From Daedaleopsis sinensis (Eukaryota > Basidiomycota > Agaricomycetes > Polyporales > Polyporaceae): 64,000 bases of DNA. The DNA lies in contig CM066304.1 in NCBI GenBank assembly GCA_033807695.1, forward strand, positions 1,302,001-1,366,000. The letters are read 5' to 3'. Position numbers and translations under genes: made by a program. The notes under the pieces are model-generated. The model ran no database searches and had not been told where the DNA came from. It worked only from the letters and a program-made list of their open reading frames with translations. Below are positions 47,858-58,829 of the stretch, one piece after another. Position 1 is the stretch's first letter. Each line of letters begins with the position of its first letter.

Positions 47858-49696
47858 ATGGCCGCACACACAGTTCTCGCTCAGGTCCACCTGCTCGATC
47901 AGATATTTGGCTACTTCTCAGATTTGCCAAATCTCATGTGTCCAACGCCGCGGCAGCCAGGGAGTAACGATCTGAAGACCAACATAGCTACTCTACGCAA
48001 CGCTGCCCTGACTTGCAGAGACTTTGCGGAGCCTGCTTCCTGCGTCCTCTGGTCTGCCCTGTACGACGAGTTCAGTCTCATGCCCCTTCTTTCCACGTTG
48101 TCAAATTTTAAACCACGCACGAGAACCCGCAATAAATTCCCTGTATACGTAAGTGACACACCGACTGGAAACAAATATTCCGTGAACAGCCTGATCTGAC
48201 AACCCCTGTAGTACCTGGACGGTGCAATTACTCCGTCTGAATGGGCGAGGTTTCAGACTCTGGCCCGGCGCGTGCGTTATCTTGTCTACTCTGATATCGA
48301 CGACGCGTGGGTGCTCAACGCATCTGTCCCGAACCTTCTTGTCGCGCAATGCGGCGACGAGCCCTTATTGCCCAACCTCCAGATGCTGGTTTGGACTCAG
48401 TCTGGGCGGAGGTTGGAACGACAGCGTCTTCTCAATACATTGTGCCGTGCACCACGGCTCACTATCCTACGGCTCACCGCTCCATCGTGTCACGAGCTTC
48501 CTAGAGCTTGTGGCGGACAACCTTCCTCGATTACCGACCTAGACGTCGTTGCAAGTGTGTACACCGGCTTGCGAAAATTGGAAATCGAGTTATCTGCGCT
48601 CCATGGCGCTGAAGATATTCCCTCCGAATTCTACCAGTCGATGACACAGCTCCGCGAGGTTAAGGCGCCATTAACGCAGGCGTCGCACATTCTCGGTCTT
48701 AGTATGCTCCCATTTCTAGAACGGCTATCGGTCCACGTAGAACCCCCATTCGACGACCCATCAACCACCTTTTCTGCGCCGTTTCCTGGCTTCACCATGT
48801 TGCGTGAACTCGAAGTCGGGGGATCTACTCCTCACGCGCTCATGCACATCATCTCCACTATCTCCTCACCACATCTCTCCTCAGTTCGATTCCACGTCGT
48901 GGCAGCTCTCCCGCAATATGTCACCTCAGTGGTCGAACTACTATGTTCTCTTCCTTGCGCCCAGCGGCTGCAAACAGTTCGCATCTACCTCTCCCCACAC
49001 GTAAATCCCAACTTTGAAGAAGACATGCTTCTCCCGTTCCACCCTCTTGCAAACTCCCTATTCCGGCTGGCTCGGCTGGAGGACTTATCCATCCGCGCTA
49101 GCGGACACGTTTGGTCTGTCTCGGATGACGACATGCGCGCTGCCCGGGGCGCATGGCCTGCCCTCCGCCGTCTCTCGCTCGGCTCCCATGCCACGTCCAG
49201 GATGGTGCGACGCCACCATCCCGCGGGGCAGCCTGCCGCCCGCCCGCACCTCAGCACGCTCATCGCACTCGCCCAGAGCTACCCCGCTCTTGAGGTGCTC
49301 GAGGTCGACTCGCACGATGTGCTCCCCGACGAGCTGGAGCAGCTGGAGGCGCGCGCTGCCGACGCGAGGGGTCACAGCCTCGGTGCTGCCGCTACACCGA
49401 TGGACGCTGCCCCGGATGACGCTGCCCCGCAGCTTCGGTACCTCGTCCCCGCGCAGAGCAACTACGCGTGTGGGCGGCTCCAGCTGTGCGACGTGAGCCG
49501 GCTCGCCCGCGCACTGCACTCTTTGTTCCCTCAGCTCAGGGGTGTGGAACGCCAGCGCGGTGACGATGAGCGTGTGCCGTATGCCAGCCAGTGGTGGGAA
49601 GTGGATCGGGACACAGACGGGTTTCGACTTCTGGTGGCACTTCGAGAACTCGCTGAGGGGGCTCAGACACATGCGGTGGATCGCGCACATACCTAG
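47858..49696 (+). CDS. F-box-like / LRR-like protein
   Basis: Exons 47858-48148 and 48212-49696 (591 residues, phase 0 junction). The N-terminus (LDQIFGYFSDLP ... NAALTCRDFAEPASCVLWSAL) has the LP/Phe/Cys-Trp pattern of a degenerate F-box, which would bind Skp1 in SCF ubiquitin ligases. The rest is a run of irregular leucine-rich units (LRRVRYLVYS-like, LRKLEIELSAL, LRELEVGGS, LEDLSIRASG, LRRLSLGSH, LEVLEVDS), as in the large basidiomycete F-box/LRR family. An Ala/Asp/Arg-rich insertion lies near residue 500. Substrate unknown. Confidence 0.82.
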
Positions 49697-50791
49697 CGGA
49701 TGCGCTTATTCAACCAGCCAGGACTCTAGACTTCGAGAGGTCCCGCTAAAAGTTTTGTGGAGTCGTTTGTGGATTTCCGTGCAGTTTGATGTCCTATGTA
49801 CTTACACCCTTCCGAGAATCTTTGTGCAGCAACGTCCCAAACGTTCAGTTCCTAGCGGGACAGCGACAGTTTCACACACTGCTTCCCCTGCGGCCGCGAG
49901 TACCGGGAATTGCATGCAGAGTGGCTATGGAACCTAAAGGAAGACACCGCGGCTTTGCGGACTGCGCTCCCTCGAGCGAGTTCTGACGACACATGCCAGT
50001 CCGCATGCACAAGGGTAATAGTGCAGACCTGGACATCAGAGGGCGCGCCGGTATACGACAGACCGATGCCGAACGGGTACTTGAAGCGCAGCTCGATGTT
50101 TTTCTGCACTCAATCACAATCATGTAACGATATCATGGAAAGATGACGGCTAGAAGGCCTCCCGCTGCATCTTCAGAAGCACTGTGGAAGATAGACAGAT
50201 ATCCGGGAACGGCAACTGTCCGCTCAATCAGCAACATCCGTTGAACGAACTCCCGGCAGCTGCGCGAGAGATACGATCCACTGTAATAGGTCATCGGGAT
50301 TCGGCACTGGCCTCGTTGCTAGGAGCTCTTGCGCAGAGTCCAGCGATTGGGCAAGAAAATTTTGTGTCCTCTGGGGCAAGCAACTGGTACGTCCGATCAT
50401 GAGGTAGACAGTGCAACACGGCTGGGGCTATTTCGATTTTTCAACAGTAGAGAGCCTGCGCGATGACGATCAACTGAGTTTTGCGATAGCTTCGTCACGC
50501 GTATTCGTTCGAGGGCGTGTGCGTGATAATTATCGAACCTGAAGCTTGCGGCCTAAAGAGAGGCACGGCATGTATATTAACACGGATGGGCAGACCCTGT
50601 CTAGTAATCAGTATGGCGGTATCGACACAACTTCTATCACGTACGACTCGGTACGAGTTGAATGACAGGGGTATGATGCAGCACAACAGGTCTAGATAAC
50701 ACACAGCAGATCGCACAGGTTCAGGCCACAACAGACAACAAGAAGTTATACAAGTATCGAGAGAGATGCTGGCCATGGTCAGAGGATGCAA
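49697..50791. other. Convergent intergenic 1.1 kb
   Basis: No supported gene, tRNA or repeat. 3' flanks of the F-box and YTP1-like genes. Confidence 0.5.
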
Positions 50792-52829
50792 TCAATCGTC
50801 GTCGCCGATAACGTGGTTCACGGGCTCGAGGTCGCGGTCCCCAGCAGGCACACGGGTGTACCACTTGTTCGTCGCTGCGGTGAGCTCGATCCCGTCGCGA
50901 GACGACGCATTCGGAGCGTTGCGGCCGCTCGTGACGGAGAGGTTGATCAGGGTCACGATGAGCGTATACAAGATGAACGCCATGCTGTAGGAGAGGGAGG
51001 CGCCGTCAGTCATCGGCTCGCGACGCATCGACGCGGCCCCAGCTCGGCGCGGCGCGGCATGGCACGCACGCACGTACCTGAACATGATCAAGATGTAGGT
51101 GACGTGATCCATCCCTTCCTCGTGCACAAGCTGAAGCTCCTCGTCGGTAGCGGACATGAACAGCAGACCCGAGGCGACGAGCAGCTGGTATAGAGAGGCG
51201 CGTCAGCGACGCGCATACAGTCAGCAGCGCATCCGACGTACGAAGGGAGGGAGATGCCTGAACGCCCTTGACGGATTCTGCGCGTTGCTGTGCGAGTCTT
51301 CGCGGCTGCCGTCAAGCGTGTGCTCGCTGTGCGCATCGCCGGCGGGCGGCTCTGGCGAATACCTCGGCGCGACAAAGCAGACCTCGATGATGCGGGCGAC
51401 GCCGGCCGACATGAGAGTATACCCGAATACAGAGTGAACCTGCGAACGATCATTCAATTTCACGACTGTAGCGGTGCAGAATATCTGTAAATCGGTACCA
51501 TTGTTGACAACATCAACGCTTGAGCGTGATTTGACATGGCCCACCCAGTCAATATGATGCTGTGAGGAGAAATGTGAGTACGGGGTCCGCATGCAAGTGG
51601 ACTGGGAGGCAACGTACACCAACGAAGGCACGACGGATCGCTGTGGAAGATATTAGCTAATGTGTGTAGAATCGGTCTGTCGCTGAAGGAACACACCTGG
51701 TTATTACGAGATAGATAAATCCCGAGGATACCAGCCGCCCACCCTTAAAGAGGTTGAGACGCGTACAAAGTCTTCCAAGCAGAGTAATGTACGTACAGAC
51801 CACTCCCAAAATTCTAGATAAATGGTCGACTTGTCATTTACTGAAACACAGTGAGGGACAACAGATGCACGTACGTGTGTTGCATATCCTTCACAGACCA
51901 GTCGCCTCCGTGATGCTCCGTGAAAGTATTGACTGTATGACGTAGTAGGTGAAATTCCGACAGGGGCCCGTATAGTGTTACTCACCGATACCCTGATGAG
52001 TAGACGATGTGTGAGCAAGTAACAACGTAGATGAGTAACACAGCAGCTTACCCATATAGTTATGACCCAGGAGTCCCACCAATCTGGGCTACGCCCACTA
52101 CGACGTACCCAAGCTTCACCGACTAACAACAGGATGGCCATTATCGTGCCGTATGCGATAAATCCACTTCCCTGTATCGGATAAGTGGCATTCAGAAAGA
52201 TGCTCTTGCCGGGGATTGCCTGGTCAAAACGTACCATGATATAGTGCGCGAGGCACTGTCCCATACGTCCACCTTGACAGAACTCTCTGAACGCGATTGC
52301 ACCAAACAGCATTTGCGTCCAGCCCAGGATGGGCCACGCCTTCCCTACAACCCCATGAGCCCTCACTGCCCACGGTCGAATGGTCTGTTCATGGATATGA
52401 AGCTTGAGGTAGATGCCAAGGGAGAGTTGAAGCACTATGGGGACGAGCAGGATATTGGCCATTTTCCCGTGCACCCCTTCCAGGAACATCCTCCCGCCGT
52501 GCGAGTGTCCGAGAATGTAGCCAGCCGCGGTGAGCACAAAGCCGGCACTCTTCCAGAGTATTTGAGCAATGCGTCAGAAGAGTAGCGCGAGAGTCACGCA
52601 CCTGCAGTGGTACATGCCACCTGCTACGCGTGAGACCTAGGACCATCCCGGTAGGGAAGATAACGCCCCAGACGGCGATCTGGAGCAGGATATGCAGCCA
52701 TAGAATATTGTCGACTGCATTCAATCTCTCCTCTTCGGAGAGCTCGTCGATGTGGTCATGCGCGAGTACAACCTGTGTTAGAGCGAACAGGAAGAAAAGC
52801 GGTAAGAAGAGCACGGTAGATCGCGCCAT
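50792..52829 (-). CDS. YTP1: YTP1-like polytopic membrane protein (DUF2427 + Ytp1 domain), with microexons
   Basis: A cleavable-looking signal ([16 protein letters not shown]) starts the protein at 52829. The DUF2427 part: [45 protein letters not shown] (exon 52829-52602), then [11 protein letters not shown]. The Ytp1 part: [95 protein letters not shown] and [10 protein letters not shown] near the end. Two microexons are needed to keep frame: 51986-51992 (7 nt) and 51797-51813 (17 nt). Yeast Ytp1 has unknown function and resembles mitochondrial electron carriers weakly. All functional statements beyond membrane location are open. Confidence 0.87.
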
Positions 52830-53464
52830 GGTGGTTGGACCAGGAGAGTAGCTGTAGATGAGAGTATCCAAGACCTGAGGCCCGGCGTACTAGCCCGGGG
52901 GCTGTGAGGACTGTGGAAAGACTAGAGTCTGACAGTGAGGAAGGAGTGCAAGACGGATGGACGAGTGCCAGAAGATGCGAGCTATGTAAGACAAGCAGAG
53001 GAGCGCCGGTATCATTATGTCCGTTCTTCTCGGACAACGAAACTGTGTGGGGGGAGTCATGATGCTGACCAACGACATATGTAGTTGGCACCATAGTGAC
53101 CCACCCTGGTGATGCTGCACCGTTTCTCGACTCTCCCCACATTCTCTACAGCAGGGAGCATCCCAGAGCTTGCTTAAAGGCCATTTCTGAACAGATATAT
53201 CAGTTCATCTCATTGGTTTGCCTTAAAAACCTGAGCACTGACCTCGCGGTAGCATGCAGCTATTCACTTGAACTGGCAGCATCCCTGAGGCCTGAGCGTC
53301 GCCTCTTGGCCACTCGACGAACCCAGCCTGAGTGTATAACTGTGTACACTGTAGATGAGCTGAGTTATATTTTTGGGAAGGACGACTTTCGGCTGCTCTC
53401 GTTCCGCAGACGACGCGTCGCCGCAAATCTACTCGGCGATATTCCTCTCGGTACGTACGGCATA
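52830..53464. other. Intergenic left of the MITE
   Basis: Promoter side of the YTP1-like gene. A 128-codon frame at 53096 has no recognisable features and its end falls in the MITE, so I do not call it a gene. Confidence 0.45.
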
Positions 53465-53705
53465 TTACAGCTGTTTTCATAACGTTAGACCCTTTTCATG
53501 CGAAATACACACAGTCGATTGATGCGGAGCTAATAAAAGCTCCCTAGACATCAGGCGGAGTTCTCGGCTTGTTCCGCCGGACCCTCTTCTAGCGAAGTCC
53601 GCCGCGTATGCCGTGAGATGCCGCTGATCGTGGAGCCCAACTCCGCTAACCGACTATGTGTGTATTTCGGATGAAAAGGGTCTAACGTTATGAAAACAGC
53701 TGTAA
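53465..53705. mobile_element. Tc1/mariner-type MITE with ~50-bp terminal inverted repeats
   Basis: Left end TTACAGCTGTTTTCATAACG and about 28 further bases reappear, nearly perfectly, as the reverse complement at the right end (about 1 mismatch in 49). The element is 241 bp, has no coding capacity and is flanked by TA on both sides (53463-53464 and 53706-53707), the target duplication of Tc1/mariner elements. The interior is GC-rich with a small gagct/agctc hairpin near 53529-53545. Named MITE by structure; the autonomous partner is not in the window. Confidence 0.88.
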
Positions 53706-54262
53706 TAGACGACATGTGAACGAGGGTGTTGATGCGGTTAGAGTCTTCTTTCCGTCACGGTTCTTCAGCACACTAACAAACAGTTCAACCCTTCGGTTAG
53801 TCCAGACGATTAATTTCAACCTGAAGGTACCTAATTTGTTACGCCTGTGGTGAGTTCAGTGGGTTAACTCCGAGTGGTACGTCAAGTGCAAGTCCTGAGC
53901 ATCATTTTCCTCACTTCCCGCAGTGCGCAAAAGCTCCGACGAGTAACTCGCGCATGTCCGGTAGACCACCATCTCCTCCTCCGCGGCTACGTACGCAAGC
54001 GCCAACCGCGAGCCCTTATTCTTCGAGTTGAACGAGCTGGACAGACGCACTAAGCTACCAGCTACTTGCATGACAAGTATCTTGAACTCGTTGATATCCA
54101 CACAGTTCCCCCAATATCAACTGATGTACATCGACCATGTCTGATACAGGAGCAGCAGGTGTGCTAGTGCCATCCATCGTCTACTACCTGGTGACTATTA
54201 CTACCTCGACTTGCTCAGTGTAGCCTTAGTGCACTGACAACGATAATATTTGCACAGACGCG
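53706..54262. other. Intergenic right of the MITE
   Basis: A cacag acceptor-like site at 54254-54258, just before the ATG at 54263, recalls the leader intron of the BTB family. Nothing else supported. Confidence 0.4.
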
Positions 54263-55220
54263 ATGCCAGCGCCGTCCTCCGAATCGCTTCACGAGCTCCT
54301 CCTCCCTTCAACAAAGCTACGCGGACGTCGTACTACGCGCACCTGATATGATGGACTTCCGTGTCTTCAAGTGCATATTGGAAGAAGAATCGCCCGTTTT
54401 CCGCGACGTGTTCAAGCGATCCACACTCTCAAGATGTATGCACACAGGGCACGCTGGAAGGTAGCCCCGCTAGAGAGATCGCAGGCTCTAGCATCGATAT
54501 ACTCATTATTGCAGTCTCGGAGCATAGCACGGTGCTTGAGGCTCTTCTACGCTCCTTCTGGCCGCCCGGAAGATACGTAGTTGCTTCCCTGGACGCGTTC
54601 AAATCGGTGATCGCCGCTGCGCACAAGTACTTACTAGATGCACGGGGTACTTACTCGCCATCCTTAGATCATCTTCGAAGAGGGTCTCCACGAGTTTGCA
54701 CCACACGTGCCTCTACGCGTGTACGCCATCGCCGTGGTCTACGACATGCCGAGCGCTATGACGCACGCAGCGCGCTCCTTCCTCTCCTGTCGGCTGCGCG
54801 CGCGGACGAGTGCGTGGACGAGCTCCAGCGCATCTCCGGGAAAGACTACACCGCTTGCTCGCGTACCGCAGGCGCTGTCTGTCCGTGCTCAAGGAGACGC
54901 TGGACGATCTCACCTGGCCCAAGGGAAGCGGTCGGGTCTTTCTTAACTGCAGGTCCTGCAAGAAGCGGGTCGGGCGATCATACAACCTGCCGGATTACGA
55001 AGCCCCGTGCTACCTCACTGTGTGGATGGGGGAGTACTAGCGCATCGTTGCGCTTCTGTCGGACACACCATGCTTCGACTCCGAGACACTCCTGAGACCG
55101 TGTCCCTGCTAGATCGAATCAGGATGCAGCTCAATGTAGTATCCTGCAGTCAACATATCGCCAAGCACATTCGCATTGGAGATGCTTGCCGTCCAGGTGA
55201 AGAACACTCTTGCTAAGGTG
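54263..55220 (+). pseudogene. BTB/POZ pseudogene (BTB copy G) with multiple frameshifts
   Basis: Family blocks occur in the right order but in changing frames: ADVVLRAPDMMDFRVFKCIL and ESPVFRDVF; then SEHSTVLEALLRSFWPPG and DAFKSVIAAAHKYLLDA; then PLRVYAIAVVYDMPSAMTHA; then VDELQRISGKDY; then RLLAYRRRCLSVLKETLDDL, FLNCRSCKKR and a TAG after MGEY. At least four frame changes are needed to join them, so no full protein can be made. The order and spacing still match the active copies, so decay is mostly by small indels. Confidence 0.82.
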
Positions 55221-57352
55221 AGGACACGGCGACATCATGGAGAGTGCGATTGTATAAACTTACAGAATCCCTTGTAGATCTCGATCAGTCTTGATGGGTG
55301 ATGACGACTTCTAGCGAATTCGCATAAGTAAGTATGGCATGCCGTGGTATACTTGCGGCGATCCCTTCAACCTCACTGCAGTGACCAGTCAATTACACGC
55401 TTCCATCTGTACCCTGTCCCATTGGCTATCTCCTTTAGCTCTCCATAAACCCATACCTCCTGATTCAACGACATCCGCTGGATCGTGAACTACGAAGTCA
55501 CTCACTGTGTTTGCTGCACCTCGTATCGACGTCCCCACCCTCTGACTTGCGTCATCTCGCCCTCGTCTTTCCAGCTCCAATCGTTTCGCCGTCTGTCGTC
55601 TAATCGATCATGGAGCTTCAAGTACGAATCTCATATGCTCTAGTGACCGGTGGAGCACGATCGCCGTCAGCGGCGACTCAGCGCGGCTTGACATACTATT
55701 CATTGGTCACTGGATCGGTGGAATGCGCACATTCCGAGCTATTACTTACGAGAGCTTAGAGCTGCCCAGAGCTGCCCATCTAAAAGGATCTAACGTCGAG
55801 GCACCCCATCGTCTTTCTATTCCGCGGCAGTGCTGTTGTGGAGAAACCTGGAGAAATTCGCTGATACTCAAGCAGACTCAAGCTCGGCTCAAGCAGGCCC
55901 AAGCTTCAAGTCTCGGTTTCAGCTGAGTATGTATGTAATAGCGTTCGGACATTGAAGCCTATTGAAGCCGGGGCTACTGGTAGGAGCTAGTAGGTGAAAC
56001 ACGGCTGAAACATACATATGCCCAACATTTGCCTGTCGGTCACTACAAGTCACTACACCCATGCTAAGTACAGCTGAATATCAGGGCGCATCACATAGTA
56101 CGTAAGTATGCTCAATTGCGTTGTTCTTCTTTCGTAGTACATACGTTCTGACCATTTATCTCCATCAGTATGTAACATAAACCACGTGTCAATCAATGCG
56201 CCAGCAACAAAGTAAGTACGGTTTAACTGCTTGTATTACTGCGGAAGTCTGAGGTCCCGCTGGTCCCTGGATAGACAGCGACTCGGACTTGAAGCTGAAG
56301 TTGCGTATCACGTAGCTGATATCACCATCTGTTATTCGCTTGCTGACGACCATACACGTACAGGCCTTTACAAGCACGTACTGTACACAGCGCGGCCGGT
56401 CCAACAGTCTGAAATTGAATACGAAGCTCACTCCCGGGACGCTGGCATGACGAGTCTCTTGTTGCGCCCGGGTCGACTAGTCCTTCATCGCTGTATACCA
56501 CCATCGCTACTCACCCGCACATACCCACACCCACATGATAACTGATCGCAGTATCAGTCCGTATCACACAGAAGTCACAGACGTTATCAAAAAGGTCGTT
56601 GATCCCAGTCGCACGTCTTTCGATGTTACGATTATAAACATAGCACTGAGCTTGGCATGCAAGTACCGAGAGCATGGCGGTCAACGGCGGCCAATCCGAA
56701 CCGCGGAGCCGTGGCCTCCACGCACACCGATCATACATATCATGATACACGAATTCGAAGCTCCCAGAAACATCTTACCCTGCAGATAACACTGATGTTA
56801 AGTTCGTACGCCAGACGTGATACCATCTCGCTACCCTACACACACTGACGCTCTACTTTGAGTAACATCGTAGAAGAGCGTAGAAGCAGTCATTCGACAC
56901 AAGCCAAGAACGCCGGGATTTTGGAGGTTCCGGGGACGACTCGGAGCGGAGCGCTGAGGTGGTTCGGAGGCTGTCCACGGTCCCGGTGAGTCCGTGATCC
57001 GTCTTTACTCAGGTCCCCACTAGTAGTTGCACCATCAGCTAAGTACCATCAGTGACCCCGCTTGCGGGTTTCGACACTTGTGACGTCGAATCTTTGTTGT
57101 GCGTGCCCAGTTCCTTGCGGACTTCCGATCTGCAACGATGTCTCGCGCCACATGCGCACTGCTGTGCCTTGTTCTCCCCAACGGCAAGTCGGACTCAGGA
57201 CTCACCTGGGTTCAGCTGTGATCCCTCCGGCATCATGCATATATAAGTCACCAACGACGGTCTCAGCCCATGCTGCATTTTCTGGTGTGCGACCTCATCG
57301 CTTCGTGCGACCCCTTTCTCCTCTTCTCCTTCACGCCCGCCCTTCGGCAGCC
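55221..57352. other. 2.1 kb gene-poor stretch
   Basis: No frame with family features and no tRNA. A short caagctc/caagc-type repetitive patch lies near 55866-55915. The right end carries the promoter of 7TM copy 3. Confidence 0.5.
57240..57247 (+). promoter_or_regulatory. TATA box of 7TM copy 3
   Basis: TATATAAG, 113 nt before the ATG at 57353, within the word TATATAAGTCACCA that is also upstream of BTB copy C. Confidence 0.5.
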
Positions 57353-58709
57353 ATGACCATCCTCATCGACGCGTCTGTGCTGGCTGGCTTGGGCATCTCC
57401 GGACCGCTGTATGGTCAGTCTACAATTGTTTTAGATGAGTGCTGTGGGATCCCAACTGACGCGGTGACCCTTCGCTATAGGTCTCTTCCTTTGCCTGTTC
57501 ATCTTCTGCTGTTTGGATTTCCGGCAGCGCTACACGCGGGGCGAGACGGACGTCAGTTGGCCGATGGTCGGCGCCGGACTACTGCTCATCCTATTCGCGA
57601 CCGCCCGCTTCGTGCTCGACGTCAGCTACCTATTTTGCGCATTCATTTACAGCACCGACCGCGAGGCACGTCTCGAGTTCCTCCTGGATGTCAGGCACCC
57701 CCTTTTCATCGCGAGGCACGCTCTCTTCATCACGTCTCTACTCATCGGCGATCTCTTCGTGGTGCGTATTTGCATGTATCAAACCTGATTGGACCCCGCT
57801 CACCCCACGCGGCTATGCAGAACTATCGGTGCTGGGTGGTATGGGGGAAAAGGTTCTGGATTGTCGTGCTGCCTCTGACTCTGGCGATCGTCGCTGCTGG
57901 TGAGTACTGCTACATCCTCCTTGCGCCAGTGCGGCCTTCTGATGAAGTATCTCATGTTAGGCTGCGGATACTACGCGCTCTGGGGATATACCCATCTCAG
58001 TGCACAGGACATATTCGCGCAGAAAAGACCTCTCACGGCCTTCTTCTCTGCCAGTCTGATCGCGAACGCGATGGCGACCTGTATGTCAATCACTTTTCCT
58101 CGATCGCCATGCGCCATAACTTATTGAGAACCATTACCTAGCTTTACTCGCGTACCGCATCTGGTCTTTGAACAGCACGGCACTCGGCGTGAACGTCGAG
58201 GGATCCCATCGTCGGTTCGCCCCCGTGATGCGCATCATCCTCGAGAGCGGCCTGCTGAACGCCGCGTTCCTCTTCGCCTTCGTCATGACGCTCGTATTCG
58301 GCTCATCGAGTCTAGAGATTATGTCTATGATGGTGCGTGCTCATTTGCACTCATCTGTTTCCCCCGCCCTCGCTCAACTTTCGTGCAGGGGACGCCCATG
58401 TGTGGAATCGTGTTCACGATCGTCATCTTCCGCGTCGGTATGCAACGCAGGAGACTGTCACATCGCGATACGCAGGAGATGCTGAGCTGGGTGCCTGCTG
58501 GGGTCAGGACGGTCGACGGACACAACACGCGGCCGACGAACATGAAGGTGTCGCCACCTCCACAGTATCGGCCGACCTCCACGATAGCTGTCCGAGTGGA
58601 TGTCGACGTCGAGGAGGAGACTAGCCATGATCGAGACCGTAAGGCTGATTATCCCGACTCCCATGCGTCGAGATCAGACCATGTGGAACATTTGTCTTGG
58701 GCAGTGTAG
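57353..58709 (+). CDS. Seven-transmembrane protein, basidiomycete family (7TM copy 3)
   Basis: Same six-exon plan as copies 1 and 2: leader MTILIDASVLAGLGISGPLYG; LFLCLFIFCCLDFRQRY; then NYRCWVVWGKRFWIVVLP, AAGCGYYALWGY (needs the acceptor at about 57960), SLIANAMAT...LLAYRIW, RIILESGLLNAAFLFAFVM and GIVFTIVIFRV. It ends with a hydrophilic tail HVEHLSWAV, stop at 58707-58709. About seven hydrophobic helices, unknown function. More diverged than copies 1 and 2. It converges on the broken BTB copy H, repeating the 7TM/BTB arrangement at 7.6-10.4 kb. Confidence 0.82.
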
Positions 58710-58829
58710 GATTTGTATTACGATGGGATCGAGGAGTTGCTCTAGATCTTGGCAGCGCCGTTGTATGTGCTTTTAGTATGCTTATTGATTTCTTATCGCA
58801 ACGGTCCCAACCAGCGTAACGAGCGCAGT

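Noticed and set aside
53096..53482. 128-codon open frame left of the MITE
   Set aside because: No conserved motifs; its last codons lie inside the transposon and its start is not supported.
55221..57352. Possible transposon or ncRNA in the 2.1 kb gene-poor stretch
   Set aside because: I found no inverted or direct terminal repeats, no coding remnants and no RNA structure I could defend.
57062..58141. 359-codon frame overlapping 7TM copy 3
   Set aside because: Runs through introns in the wrong frame; the spliced 7TM model explains the region better.
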